Source: Photobacterium sp. GJ3 (lineage in GTDB: Bacteria > Pseudomonadota > Gammaproteobacteria > Enterobacterales > Vibrionaceae). From it: a DNA stretch of 64,000 bases. Every line of letters begins with the position of its first letter. Within the stretch, counting starts at the first letter, position 1. The notes beneath the pieces were generated by a model. It was not told the origin of the DNA, did no database searches, and worked only from the letters and a program-made list of their open reading frames with translations. The stretch is taken from positions 1,674,001-1,738,000 of the forward strand of contig NZ_CP073578.1 in NCBI RefSeq assembly GCF_018199995.1, read 5' to 3'. A program made the position numbers and the translations under genes. Positions 9,625 through 18,562 of the stretch are shown in pieces.

Positions 9625-11241
9625 TTACTTCATCAGGTACAGATCACGTGTATATCGGTATGCTGATGCATTTGTGGTCGAATATCCCCCGACTTTCGGC
9701 GACTTTACGACGGTTTTGGTATAGAAATAAAGCGGAATCGCAGGCATCTCTTCCGAGAAAATCCGCTCGGCTTCCTGATAAAACTTGTTCCGTTCTGTTT
9801 CCGATGTTGCCGCCAGTGCATTGGCCATAGCCTGATCATACGCCGGGTTAGCCCAACGGGAATAGTTCATCCCTTTGCTTTCAAAGTAAGACAGGAAAGT
9901 CGACGCTTCGTTGTAATCTCCCACCCAGGCATAACGAGCCAGACCAAAATCTTTCTGTGCCAGCTTTTCTAAGAACGTTTTCCATTCCTGATTCGCCAGA
10001 TCCACTTCAACCGGCAGGCTTTGCTTCCACATGGACATCATTGCCAGCGCAAGTTTTTTATGCGCTTCATTAGTGTTGTAAACCAGCTCAAATTTCAGCG
10101 GCTTATCTTTACTGAAGCCCGCTTCAGCCAGCAATGCTTTTGCTTTCTGATTCCGCTCTTTCTGGTTCAGTTTGGACCAAGGCAATACCGGGGCATCAAA
10201 ACCAGCCACTGCAGGAGGCGTCACACCGTAAGCAGGAATCTGCCCCTGACCCAGAATAATCTTCGTTACCACATCCCGATCAATGGCATACGCCAGAGCT
10301 TTCCGCACACGGACATCATCAAACGGTTTCTTCTCTAAATTGAACAGATAGTAGTAAGTCGCCAGCGACGGCATGGTCAGTAACTCATCCGGACGCTCTT
10401 TTTTGATCTGCTTATACTGTTCCAGCGGGAAAGTCGATGTAATATCGATTTCACCGGTTCGGTAGCGGTTGTATTCAGCCGTTTGGTTTTCAATCGCGAG
10501 GTAAGCCGCTTTATTGATCACTGTTTTGGCGTCATTCCAATATTTCGGATTTCGCACCAGATCAATCCGCTCATTCACAACCCAGTTGGTCAGCGTGTAT
10601 GCACCAGAACTGACAATATGTTCCGGACGTGTCCAGTTGTCACCAAATTGCTCAACAACCTTCCGGTACACCGGGAAAGTCGATGGATGAGACAGTGTTT
10701 TCACAAAATAAGGCGTTGGCTGCGTTAACGTGAACTGGACGGTGTGTTCATCCAACGCTTTCACGCCCAGCGTTTCTTTTGCTTTTTTGCCGTCTGTGAT
10801 TTCAACTGCATTCAGGATATTGGCTGTTGCCAGATACCAGGAATAAGGCGCTGCTGACGCCGGATCAGCATTTCGCTGAAAGCTATACACAAAATCGGCA
10901 GCCGTCAGGGGTTCACCATTTGACCATTGCAGGCCGTCTCGCAGATGGAAAGTCACGGTTTTACCGTCCGCTGAGGTTTCCCAGTGCGACGCTAAAGCCG
11001 GAATAATATTCCCTTCCGTATCTTCTGTGACCAGACCGTCAAACAGATCGCTGATGACTTTGCTGCTGGAGTCATCTGTAGTCATGGTCGGATCAAGCGT
11101 TGGCACCTCAGTGCCCAGGCTCCAGACGATTTCCTGTTTATCTGCTAATTGAACGCCAGCCGGGACTTCGGCGGCAAAAGTTGCACCAGAGAGCAGCAGC
11201 GTAATCCCTGCTGCCAGTGCTTTCATCTTCATTCCTTGCAT
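9625..11241 (-). CDS. Periplasmic oligopeptide-binding protein, OppA-like (orphan)
   Basis: 538-residue extracytoplasmic solute-binding protein of family 5 (SBP_bac_5), the ligand receptor of peptide ABC importers. It has a signal peptide (MKALAAGITLLLSGATFA, ending near residue 23), then the OppA-type opening EVPTLDPTMTTDDSSSKVI, and internal family landmarks GLQWSNGEPLTAADFVYSF and DVRVRKALAYAIDRD. The start ATG 11241 has AAGGAAA upstream; in-frame ATGs also occur at codons 4 and 6. No permease or ATPase genes adjoin it, so it probably feeds an importer encoded elsewhere or, like MppA, borrows the Opp permease. A paralogue lies at 36264-37883. Confidence 0.93.
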   Translation of the reverse strand: MQGMKMKALAAGITLLLSGATFAAEVPAGVQLADKQEIVWSLGTEVPTLDPTMTTDDSSSKVISDLFDGLVTEDTEGNIIPALASHWETSADGKTVTFHLRDGLQWSNGEPLTAADFVYSFQRNADPASAAPYSWYLATANILNAVEITDGKKAKETLGVKALDEHTVQFTLTQPTPYFVKTLSHPSTFPVYRKVVEQFGDNWTRPEHIVSSGAYTLTNWVVNERIDLVRNPKYWNDAKTVINKAAYLAIENQTAEYNRYRTGEIDITSTFPLEQYKQIKKERPDELLTMPSLATYYYLFNLEKKPFDDVRVRKALAYAIDRDVVTKIILGQGQIPAYGVTPPAVAGFDAPVLPWSKLNQKERNQKAKALLAEAGFSKDKPLKFELVYNTNEAHKKLALAMMSMWKQSLPVEVDLANQEWKTFLEKLAQKDFGLARYAWVGDYNEASTFLSYFESKGMNYSRWANPAYDQAMANALAATSETERNKFYQEAERIFSEEMPAIPLYFYTKTVVKSPKVGGYSTTNASAYRYTRDLYLMK

Positions 11242-11412
11242 GTTTTTTCCTTGTCACACGAGATGATGTCAGGTTGATTGACCTTGGATGGGCACCTAAC
11301 ACGCTGACGAATGATGGCTTCATTCCTTAGCCACCCCGGCCTCCCCTCAAGGGACAGGCCCAACCAGACAAACATACGCTGATTATGAAAACGAGGGAAT
11401 AACATGCGTCAC

Positions 11413-11439
11413 AAAAAAGCCGGCGATGATCACCGGCTT
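11413..11439 (-). terminator. Intrinsic terminator after cvfB
   Basis: A 7-bp stem AAGCCGG/CCGGCTT (11417-11423 with 11433-11439), loop of 9, followed by a T run on the minus strand. Confidence 0.8.
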
Positions 11440-11460
11440 GAGACAAAAAATGCAGAATCT

Positions 11461-12300
11461 TTAGTTATCGTTGAGACGAATGCCACCATTTTCGATCACG
11501 ATCAGTCCTTTCTTATAGAGACCACCGATCGTTTTCTTGAAGGTCGCTTTGCTGGTCCGGAACACCTGGAAAATATCTTCCGGTGAGGATTTATCGCTCA
11601 GTGCAATAAAACCACCCTGCCGTGCCAGCTCAGACAGAATTTTATCCGCTAAATCATCAACTTTTGCCTTACCGGCTTTTTGCAGCGACAGACTGATTTT
11701 GCCATCAGCCCGAATTTCTTTGATGTAGGCTTTCAAACGTTTACCGACAAACAGTTTGCCGAACGATTCAGTTTTGAAGATCAGACCCCAGTGCTGATCT
11801 TCAATCACGGCTTTATAACCCAGGTCAGACACTTCTGCGATCAGCACCTGAACTTCCTGGCCGACTTGATACTGTGGCGGTGTTTTGTCCAGAAAGCGGT
11901 TAAATTTGGTGGAACCGACAATGCGGCCAGAAGCTTTGTCCGTATAAACGCGTACCATAATCTTCTGGTCGACTTCCAGACGACGACGCTGCTCACTGAA
12001 TGGCACCAGCAGATCTTTCTCCAGCCCCCAGTCGACAAAAGCGCCGACGCCAGAAATGCCCACAACCTTGAGCTGCACAAAATCACCCACTTGAGCCAGC
12101 GGTTGTTTGGTTGTTGCAATGATCTCATCATTCGAGTCGAAATAGACGAATACTTCCAGCGTATCTCCCAGAGATGTTCCTTCAGGAACGGACGACTTCG
12201 GCAGCAAAATATTGCCAAAATCCTCACCACCATCCAGAAACACGCCAAAATCTACCATTTTTACGACTTCTAACGTGTTGAACTGACCAATTTTAATCAT
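11461..12300 (-). CDS. cvfB: S1-domain RNA-binding protein, CvfB/YitL family
   Basis: 279-residue cytoplasmic RNA-binding protein of the CvfB family, which has three S1-like OB-folds followed by a winged helix; in staphylococci it affects virulence gene expression post-transcriptionally. The first S1-like segment starts at the N-terminus (LEVVKMVDFGVFLDGG), the second is near residues 72-130 (VVGISGVGAFVDWGL), the third near 145-215, and the C-terminal part from about 230 (SPEDIFQVFRTSKATFKKTI) fits the winged helix. Length is typical. It is monocistronic, with a terminator at 11413-11439. Its role in Vibrionaceae is not established. Confidence 0.93.
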   Translation of the reverse strand: MIKIGQFNTLEVVKMVDFGVFLDGGEDFGNILLPKSSVPEGTSLGDTLEVFVYFDSNDEIIATTKQPLAQVGDFVQLKVVGISGVGAFVDWGLEKDLLVPFSEQRRRLEVDQKIMVRVYTDKASGRIVGSTKFNRFLDKTPPQYQVGQEVQVLIAEVSDLGYKAVIEDQHWGLIFKTESFGKLFVGKRLKAYIKEIRADGKISLSLQKAGKAKVDDLADKILSELARQGGFIALSDKSSPEDIFQVFRTSKATFKKTIGGLYKKGLIVIENGGIRLNDN

Positions 12301-12575
12301 AAATATGTCACTCTCAGGGTAATATCATCCGGCGACTATCCGCCTTGGTCTCCCGATACTGCACGGACTGTCAGCATTCAGTGAGTACAGCAGCGGCTGC
12401 GCAATTTTCGAATCGCGTATTATACGTGATGTTGATTCCGCCTGCCTGACCAAAATGGGATTTTCTGAGCAAAAAAACCGCTTTCAAGCCATAAGTGATT
12501 GTCAAGTGGTGCTATTTCACCTCGTGTTCAACTAGAATTACTGAATTACATAAAATTGAGAGGAATATCCGTAAA

Positions 12576-13919
12576 GTGATCACCGTTGAAAAGAAAGATG
12601 GCCATAACCTGAAGTTGTCCCATGTCATCCATGAGGCAAAAAATCGTCAGCTTGATATTTTTCTTTTTATCCCCGGTGAGCTTGGCCTGAATGCCAATAT
12701 CATGGCGGAAGACGAGTTCTACCATAACGTGATTCACGGCAAACGGACCTACTTCAGTGATGTTCACCACCTGCCACTGGTTCACAGCCGGTTAGCCAGT
12801 CGGGGAAACCTGTCTTCGGGGCAATATCGTTTAAGCCTGAGCCTGTTTGCTTACCAGTATGCTGTCGCTTTAGAAGAAACCGTCCACCAGTTGCTGGATG
12901 ATAAAGTCGAACGAACGACAGAGGAACTGGAAGAGATTTTGCAGGTTTCATCCGGGATCCTGAAACGGCTTCGCCGGAATGTTCCGAGCGATGAAGAACT
13001 GCTGAAATACTATCAGAACATCGACAATTACCTGTCGTGGTTTACCGAACAACGCTTCTTATCGCTGGTTGCACACCTGCCCCGGGCAGAAAATTATGGC
13101 GAGATCAAAAACCAGTATCTGGAGTTTTGTCAGTCTGAATCGGATCATCGCTTAACGAATCACTACAACTCAGAACGCGCCTCGGCCGATCCAACCCGGA
13201 TGTCGAACAAAATGCGTCTGCTGCGGCGTTTAATTGAGTACCCAGTTACCATGAAAGAAAACACCATAGAGCTCGGGAATACCACCAAGAAAGTGGTGAC
13301 TGGTTTTGCGGCAGGCTTTGTGATGATTTTTGTCACCATCATGCTCATTGAGGCACGCGGTGTCCTCGGCGACATTACCGCATCTTTCATTTTGGTCCTT
13401 TCCGTGATTTATGCTGCCCGCGAAGTTTTCAAGGATGACCTCAAACATGCTTTGTGGCGGTGGGTCCGTAAGGGCAAACCCAAGTGGCGAAAACAGTTTA
13501 TCGACAGCAACAGTAATCAGCTGATCGGACGACAGCTTGAATGGCTGGAATATTTGAAATACGACGCGCTGGAAGATGACGTCAAAAAAGCCCGGAAGCA
13601 CAAGGTTTCAGCGAAAGAAGAAGCCATTCTGCATTATAAAAGCACCACGCGAATGTCGACGACCAAATTTCTGACTGGCTACGAGCAAACCAAAGAATCC
13701 ATTTTGTTTGATCTGCGGTTTCTGTCCACGCTGATGGAGAAAGGCTCTCAAAAGATTTATGTGGTGCGGGATGGTCAGGTGGCACGCGAGTCCGTAGAAA
13801 AAAGGCATCTGGTGAATCTGATCACCCGTGAAAGTGACGAAGGTCAGGCGCCCAAAATTCAGCGTTGGAAAATCATCCTGAACCGTTCCAAAATCGTTGA
13901 CATTGAAGCAATTGATTAA
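12576..13919 (+). CDS. Uncharacterised two-helix membrane protein (447 aa)
   Basis: I do not recognise a characterised family. The protein is mostly soluble and highly charged, with two adjacent hydrophobic segments near residues 257-275 (VTGFAAGFVMIFVTIMLI) and 282-300 (LGDITASFILVLSVIYAA), then a basic cytoplasmic-looking tail (WRWVRKGKPKWRKQF). The N-terminal half is rich in Leu/Glu and probably helical. The start is set at GTG 12576, which has GAGAGGAA upstream; the open frame runs on to GTG 12495 with no better site. The gene stands alone between cvfB (divergent) and selO (same strand, 119 bases downstream). It could be a membrane sensor or scaffold, but nothing visible shows this. Confidence 0.75.
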   Translation: MITVEKKDGHNLKLSHVIHEAKNRQLDIFLFIPGELGLNANIMAEDEFYHNVIHGKRTYFSDVHHLPLVHSRLASRGNLSSGQYRLSLSLFAYQYAVALEETVHQLLDDKVERTTEELEEILQVSSGILKRLRRNVPSDEELLKYYQNIDNYLSWFTEQRFLSLVAHLPRAENYGEIKNQYLEFCQSESDHRLTNHYNSERASADPTRMSNKMRLLRRLIEYPVTMKENTIELGNTTKKVVTGFAAGFVMIFVTIMLIEARGVLGDITASFILVLSVIYAAREVFKDDLKHALWRWVRKGKPKWRKQFIDSNSNQLIGRQLEWLEYLKYDALEDDVKKARKHKVSAKEEAILHYKSTTRMSTTKFLTGYEQTKESILFDLRFLSTLMEKGSQKIYVVRDGQVARESVEKRHLVNLITRESDEGQAPKIQRWKIILNRSKIVDIEAID

Positions 13920-14038
13920 GCTCAAATTCACTGACAGCCTTATCGGCCTCTTCTAAGATCAGTAGAGGCCCACAACCCTACTTTTTGTCTCTTGTTAACC
14001 GGCCACATCTTGTTACCCTAGTGGTCTATTTCTTCTTC

Positions 14039-15520
14039 ATGGCGGCACGCATGCGAAAACTCTCCGAACTGATTTTCAATAACACTTACAGTGAGTTACC
14101 CAGCCATTTCGGGACACGCGTGATCCCACAACCTTTGGATAACCCTTATCTGGTCAGTGTAAATCCTCTCATCTGCGATCTGCTTGAGCTGGACCCGGCA
14201 GAAGCCGGCACTGCCGATTTCGTGGATGTGTTTACCGGCAATGACGATTTGCCCGGGTTTGAACCGCTGGCCATGAAGTATACCGGCCATCAATTTGGCC
14301 AGTATAATCCGGACCTTGGGGATGGACGGGGGTTACTCATGGGTGAAACGCTGACCTCCGCCGGAAAAAAATGGGATATTCACCTGAAAGGTTCCGGGCA
14401 GACGCCTTATTCCCGTATGGGAGACGGACGCGCCGTGCTGCGCTCCAGTATTCGGGAATATCTGGCCAGCGCAGCCATGAAAGGACTGGGGATTCAAACT
14501 ACCCATGCGCTGGCCGTTTTCGCCAGTGACACCCCTGTTTACCGCGAGAAAACCGAAAAAGGTGCGACGCTGGTTCGGGTGGCAGAAAGCCATCTGCGAT
14601 TTGGTCACTTTGAATACTTGTTTTATACCCAGCGCCATGATGACCTGAAGCTACTGGCAGATTACCTGATCAAACACCACTTCCCAGACTTACGGGTACA
14701 TACCTCCCCTTATGCAGCCATGTTTCAGCGCATTGTCGATTTAACCGCTGTCCTGATTGCCGACTGGCAGGCTGTCGGGTTCGCTCATGGCGTGATGAAT
14801 ACCGACAATATGTCGGTCCTGGGGCTGACGTTTGATTACGGCCCTTACGGATTTCTGGATGACTATGTCCCGGGATTTATCTGTAACCATTCGGATTACA
14901 CAGGCCGATACGCTTTTAATCAACAACCATCGATTGCAATGTGGAACTTATCTGCACTGGGCTATGCGCTCACGCCATTGCTGGATAAAGAAGCGATCGA
15001 CACAGCCCTGCACAGTTATCAATCCAGACTCCAGCAGGAATACAGCATTCGTATGCGAAACAAGCTGGGACTGATGGCGCGACATGAATCAGACAGCGGC
15101 CTGTTCAGCCAGATGTTTGACTTACTGGCCAGTCAGTCCGTTGACTACACCTTGTTTTTCAGAACACTGACGGGCATTCCGGCTGAAGCGCTTTCTGAAA
15201 GCGCTCCTGCATTTTCGGAACTTGTTTCGGACCTGTCTCCGCTGCAAACCTGGCTGAACACTTATGCCAAACGACTGACCCTTGAAACTCAGGAAGACAG
15301 CGCGCGTCAGAGACTGATGCAAATGCACAATCCAAAATTTATTCTGCGAAATTACCTGGCACAGCAAGCCATTGAGCGAGCGGAAAACGGCGATCACCAG
15401 ATGGTTGAAGATCTGCTACACGTACTCGCCAATCCTTATGACGAGCATCCGCAATTCAGTCATCTTGCTGTCAAGCCCCCCCAATGGGGAAAAACACTGG
15501 AAATCAGTTGTTCTTCATAA
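14039..15520 (+). CDS. selO: Protein adenylyltransferase SelO (YdiU family)
   Basis: About 493-residue pseudokinase-fold enzyme that transfers AMP from ATP to Ser/Thr/Tyr of target proteins (AMPylation) and is linked to redox stress. Visible motifs: KYTGHQFGQYNPDLGDGRG split as KYTGHQFGQYNP and LGDGRGLLMGET, then KGSGQTPYSRMGDGRAVLRS (the ATP site) and the active loop HGVMNTDNMSVLG with FDYGPYGFLD. The protein ends in Cys-Ser-Ser, so Cys occupies the third position from the end, where animal SelO has selenocysteine. The start is uncertain: ATG 14039 or ATG 14051 (neither has a clear ribosome site); the open frame extends to 13985. Monocistronic; it converges on the PEP-synthase-like gene. Confidence 0.94.
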   Translation: MAARMRKLSELIFNNTYSELPSHFGTRVIPQPLDNPYLVSVNPLICDLLELDPAEAGTADFVDVFTGNDDLPGFEPLAMKYTGHQFGQYNPDLGDGRGLLMGETLTSAGKKWDIHLKGSGQTPYSRMGDGRAVLRSSIREYLASAAMKGLGIQTTHALAVFASDTPVYREKTEKGATLVRVAESHLRFGHFEYLFYTQRHDDLKLLADYLIKHHFPDLRVHTSPYAAMFQRIVDLTAVLIADWQAVGFAHGVMNTDNMSVLGLTFDYGPYGFLDDYVPGFICNHSDYTGRYAFNQQPSIAMWNLSALGYALTPLLDKEAIDTALHSYQSRLQQEYSIRMRNKLGLMARHESDSGLFSQMFDLLASQSVDYTLFFRTLTGIPAEALSESAPAFSELVSDLSPLQTWLNTYAKRLTLETQEDSARQRLMQMHNPKFILRNYLAQQAIERAENGDHQMVEDLLHVLANPYDEHPQFSHLAVKPPQWGKTLEISCSS

Positions 15521-15530
15521 ATCATGGCAA

Positions 15531-15552
15531 CAGGCGCTCAATTGAGCGCCTG
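15531..15552. terminator. Palindromic hairpin between selO and the convergent gene
   Basis: A perfect palindrome: CAGGCGCTC, four bases AATT, then GAGCGCCTG. It lies between two convergent genes and probably ends both transcripts, although neither side has a strong T run. Confidence 0.6.
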
Positions 15553-15559
15553 AAGAAAA

Positions 15560-16453
15560 CTAACCCTGCAATAGCCGGGAGACATCCCGCTCCTGAAGCC
15601 AGCGCTGGCATTTTGCCGACTGGCGTACAGATTCACTGATGAGCAAGGTGCAGGGTTTACTGACTGCCCGGCTCATTTTCAGCGCATGCTGAGCCTGAAA
15701 TAACACGGCATCATGATCGTGAACAGCATAATCCAGCGCCTGATTATCCGGATCAGTCGCCAGTGTAAAACTGGCCAGCTGCGGCATATCCACAACCATG
15801 CCATCAAAATAATGCAGGAACTTATCTGCCATCAGTGCATTGGCGGGTAAATCACACATAAAATACACCTGCAGCCCCGATTTTCCCCGGAACAATCCAT
15901 GCTCGGCCAGCAAGTCATGGACAGAAGCCGCATCACTGTATGTCCGGATAAAAGGCACAACAATAGCCAGTGGCAAATCCCCGGTCACATGCCGGAGACG
16001 TTTCACGATCCGGCATTGCAAAGCAAAGATTTCACGCCAGGCCGGATGGAGATAACGAGACACACCCCGCAGGCCCATCATGGGATTATCTTCAGCCAGA
16101 ACAGACGGTTCCATAATTTCTGCCCCGCTCAACTTGAGCTGAAGAACCGGTTGAGTGATCCCGGCAGCAATATGCTTTTGCGCAAAATCAGACAGGGCAG
16201 CCACGAGCCTATCCACCCGCTCCTCCGTTGCTGACTGATTGTTTTTTATCCGGTTCAAATCTGCCTGTTGCTGCGCATTCGGGGTATCGGGGCAGCAAAA
16301 CGCCGTAAAATCGATACCAACCTCCTGAAACAACCCCTCCAGCGCAACCAGACCAATCTTTGCAGCTTCAGCGGTCGGCACGTTTAATTGGGCACAAGTT
16401 GAAGCAATCCCCCATGTTTCAGCCTGTGTTAACTGTGTTTGCGAGCCTTCCAT
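15560..16453 (-). CDS. Degenerate PEP-synthase C-terminal (PEP-binding barrel) domain protein
   Basis: 297-residue protein matching only the C-terminal PEP/pyruvate-binding barrel of phosphoenolpyruvate synthase (PpsA); the ATP-binding and swivelling phospho-His domains are absent. Conserved segments: NPMMGLRGVSRYLHP (PpsA ENPMLGFRG), VVPFIRTYSDA (PpsA MIPFVRT), MCDLPANALMADKFLHYFDG (PpsA MCEIPSNALLAEQFLEYFDG). However, the PpsA motif SIGSNDMTQL is replaced by VVDMPQLASF, the GICGQ motif with the catalytic Cys is replaced by LLISES, and RLSD is changed to KLSG. It is therefore probably catalytically dead. A GGGAG ribosome site precedes ATG 16453. It is divergent from aroH, which in E. coli lies beside ppsA. 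A binding or regulatory role for PEP is possible, but inferred. Confidence 0.8.
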   Translation of the reverse strand: MEGSQTQLTQAETWGIASTCAQLNVPTAEAAKIGLVALEGLFQEVGIDFTAFCCPDTPNAQQQADLNRIKNNQSATEERVDRLVAALSDFAQKHIAAGITQPVLQLKLSGAEIMEPSVLAEDNPMMGLRGVSRYLHPAWREIFALQCRIVKRLRHVTGDLPLAIVVPFIRTYSDAASVHDLLAEHGLFRGKSGLQVYFMCDLPANALMADKFLHYFDGMVVDMPQLASFTLATDPDNQALDYAVHDHDAVLFQAQHALKMSRAVSKPCTLLISESVRQSAKCQRWLQERDVSRLLQG

Positions 16454-16687
16454 GTCTCGATTCTCCCTTACGATAATCCGCCAGTTTGACTATTTTTAAT
16501 GCATCAACATAGCAATTCTTTTTCGTGCCTGACAATCTTGAATTGAAGACATGAAGAGGATTCATCAGAATGAATGACGCAGCCCAGAGCGCCGTAAACA
16601 CAAGACAAATGAAACGTTTGGTTTATTCCTGAAGGCTTTTAAGCTATCTTTACCCGTCATGATGTTATCCCTGAATACAGGCGTATT

Positions 16688-17749
16688 ATGCCAAGAAAAA
16701 CCGATGAACTTCGCACTGTGAGTCTGGGTCGGATGCCCACCCCGGATGAAGTCGAAGCCGCGCACCCCATAACAGATGCCATTGCCGATCACGTTGATCA
16801 ATCCCGCCTCGACATCGAAAACATTCTGACCGGAAAAGACCAGCGACTGCTTGTCATCGTCGGCCCCTGCTCTGTTCACGATCCGGAAGCAGCTCTGGAC
16901 TATGCACAACGTTTACTGGTGCTGAAACAGCAATATCAGGATCAGCTTTGCATTGTCATGCGCACCTATTTCGAAAAACCACGGACTGTGGTCGGCTGGA
17001 AAGGTCTGGTCTCAGATCCCCATCTGGATGGTAGTCTGGATTTAGTTGCTGGCTTATATAAAGCCCGAAAACTTCTGCTCGATATCAACCAAATGGGCAT
17101 GCCCACGGCAACTGAATTTTTAGATATGATCACCGGCCAGTATATTGCAGATCTGATCAGTTGGGGGGCGATTGGTGCCCGAACCACAGAATCACAGATT
17201 CACCGTGAAATGGCCTCAGCCTTGTCTTGCCCGGTTGGCTTTAAAAACGGCACCGACGGGAACGTGAAAATCGCCATTGATGCCATTCGGGCAACCCGGG
17301 TTCCGCACGTTTTCTGCTCCCCGGCCAAAAATGGTGACATGACTATCTACAAAACGGCGGGCAACCCGCATGGCCATATCATCCTCCGTGGCGGAAAAAT
17401 GCCAAACTATCATGCGGAAGATATTCAAGCAGCCTGCACGGCACTGGCAGATGTCGATTTACCGACCCGTCTTGTGGTCGATTTCAGCCATGGGAACTGC
17501 CAGAAACAACATCAGCGTCAGTTGGATGTCGCCGCCGATATCTGCCGCCAGATCATGGATGGCAGCCTGTCTATTGCGGGAATCATGGCAGAAAGTTTTC
17601 TCGTGGAAGGCAACCAGTCTCTGGAAGAGGGATTGCAGCATGGCCTGACATACGGACAGTCCATCACGGATCCCTGCCTGAGCTGGGAAGACACTGTCGA
17701 TATGATTAAAATGCTGGCATCTGCCGTAAAAACCCAGCAAGCGCGCTGA
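16688..17749 (+). CDS. aroH: 3-deoxy-7-phosphoheptulonate (DAHP) synthase, AroH isozyme
   Basis: 353-residue class I DAHP synthase that condenses PEP with erythrose 4-phosphate, the entry step of the shikimate pathway. It resembles E. coli AroH (Trp-sensitive) more than AroF or AroG: the opening RKTDELRT, the stretch TEFLDMITGQYIADLISWG and VVDFSHGNCQKQHQRQL follow AroH. Catalytic landmarks: GPCSVHDPEAA with the metal-ligand Cys, YFEKPRT, and GARTTESQIHREMASALS. No Trp-repressor operator was seen upstream by eye. The ATG at 16688 follows an AGGCG site. The neighbouring divergent gene is a PEP-synthase-derived domain, echoing the E. coli ppsA-aroH neighbourhood. Confidence 0.95.
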   Translation: MPRKTDELRTVSLGRMPTPDEVEAAHPITDAIADHVDQSRLDIENILTGKDQRLLVIVGPCSVHDPEAALDYAQRLLVLKQQYQDQLCIVMRTYFEKPRTVVGWKGLVSDPHLDGSLDLVAGLYKARKLLLDINQMGMPTATEFLDMITGQYIADLISWGAIGARTTESQIHREMASALSCPVGFKNGTDGNVKIAIDAIRATRVPHVFCSPAKNGDMTIYKTAGNPHGHIILRGGKMPNYHAEDIQAACTALADVDLPTRLVVDFSHGNCQKQHQRQLDVAADICRQIMDGSLSIAGIMAESFLVEGNQSLEEGLQHGLTYGQSITDPCLSWEDTVDMIKMLASAVKTQQAR

Positions 17750-17821
17750 CACTCACTACCTTTTCGCCCGGGTTTTATGTTATAAAGCGCACATTAAACA
17801 ATGATGAGCAGGAATTAAATC

Positions 17822-18307
17822 ATGCCTTCTTTTGATATCATCTCTGAAGTCGATACTGTGGAATTGAAAAATGCAGTCGACAACAGCAACCGTGAACTGG
17901 ATACCCGGTTTGATTTTCGGAACGTTGAAGCGTCTTTCAGTCTGAATAAAGAGGTTGTTAAAATCTCTGCAGAAGCTGAATTTCAGGTCCTGCAAATGCG
18001 TGACATCCTTCGTGCGAACCTCGCCAAACGTGGCGTAGATGCACGTGCCATGGAGCCTAAAGAAATTGTGCATTCCGGCAAAACCTTTTCTCAGGATGCC
18101 GTGTTTAAGCAAGGGATCGATACCCCCATTGCGAAACAAATCGTCAAGCTGATCAAAGACTCCAAGATCAAAGTGCAAGCATCCATTCAGGGTGAGCAAG
18201 TTCGTGTCACCGGGAAAAAGCGTGATGATCTTCAGGCTGTGATGGCTTTGATCCGAAATTCTGAAGAACTGGACAAACCTTTCCAGTTCGACAATTTCCG
18301 CGATTAA
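17822..18307 (+). CDS. yajQ: YajQ family nucleotide/cyclic-di-GMP-binding protein
   Basis: 161-residue cytoplasmic protein of the UPF0234/YajQ family. Members bind nucleotides, and the Xanthomonas homologue binds cyclic di-GMP and works with a transcription factor. The opening [20 protein letters not shown] and the closing [16 protein letters not shown] are diagnostic. Length equals the family norm (about 160-163). AGGA sits upstream of ATG 17822. It stands 72 bases after aroH, probably as a separate unit. Confidence 0.95.
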   Translation: MPSFDIISEVDTVELKNAVDNSNRELDTRFDFRNVEASFSLNKEVVKISAEAEFQVLQMRDILRANLAKRGVDARAMEPKEIVHSGKTFSQDAVFKQGIDTPIAKQIVKLIKDSKIKVQASIQGEQVRVTGKKRDDLQAVMALIRNSEELDKPFQFDNFRD

Positions 18308-18562
18308 TCTCCCAGTACACTCGACAGGAAGGCAACCTCAGTCTTCCTGTTTAAAACAATACCCTCACTTTTTATCCACCACCAATTAAGTTATTGCTCA
18401 GTATCACAGATTCAGAGCAACGACTCAGTACATACACTCAACCCCGTTGAATCCTCTCGCATATTGTTCATTCCCTGCAGGAAAATTCTTCTGAAAGGGT
18501 TACCTTGAAACAGTCTATTTTTCCGGCCAGTTTGCCGGGTTACTGCACTTAAGGAACCAATC

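Noticed and set aside
16454..16687. Trp-repressor operator before aroH
   Set aside because: No sequence close to the TrpR palindrome (CTAGTTAACTAG type) is visible.
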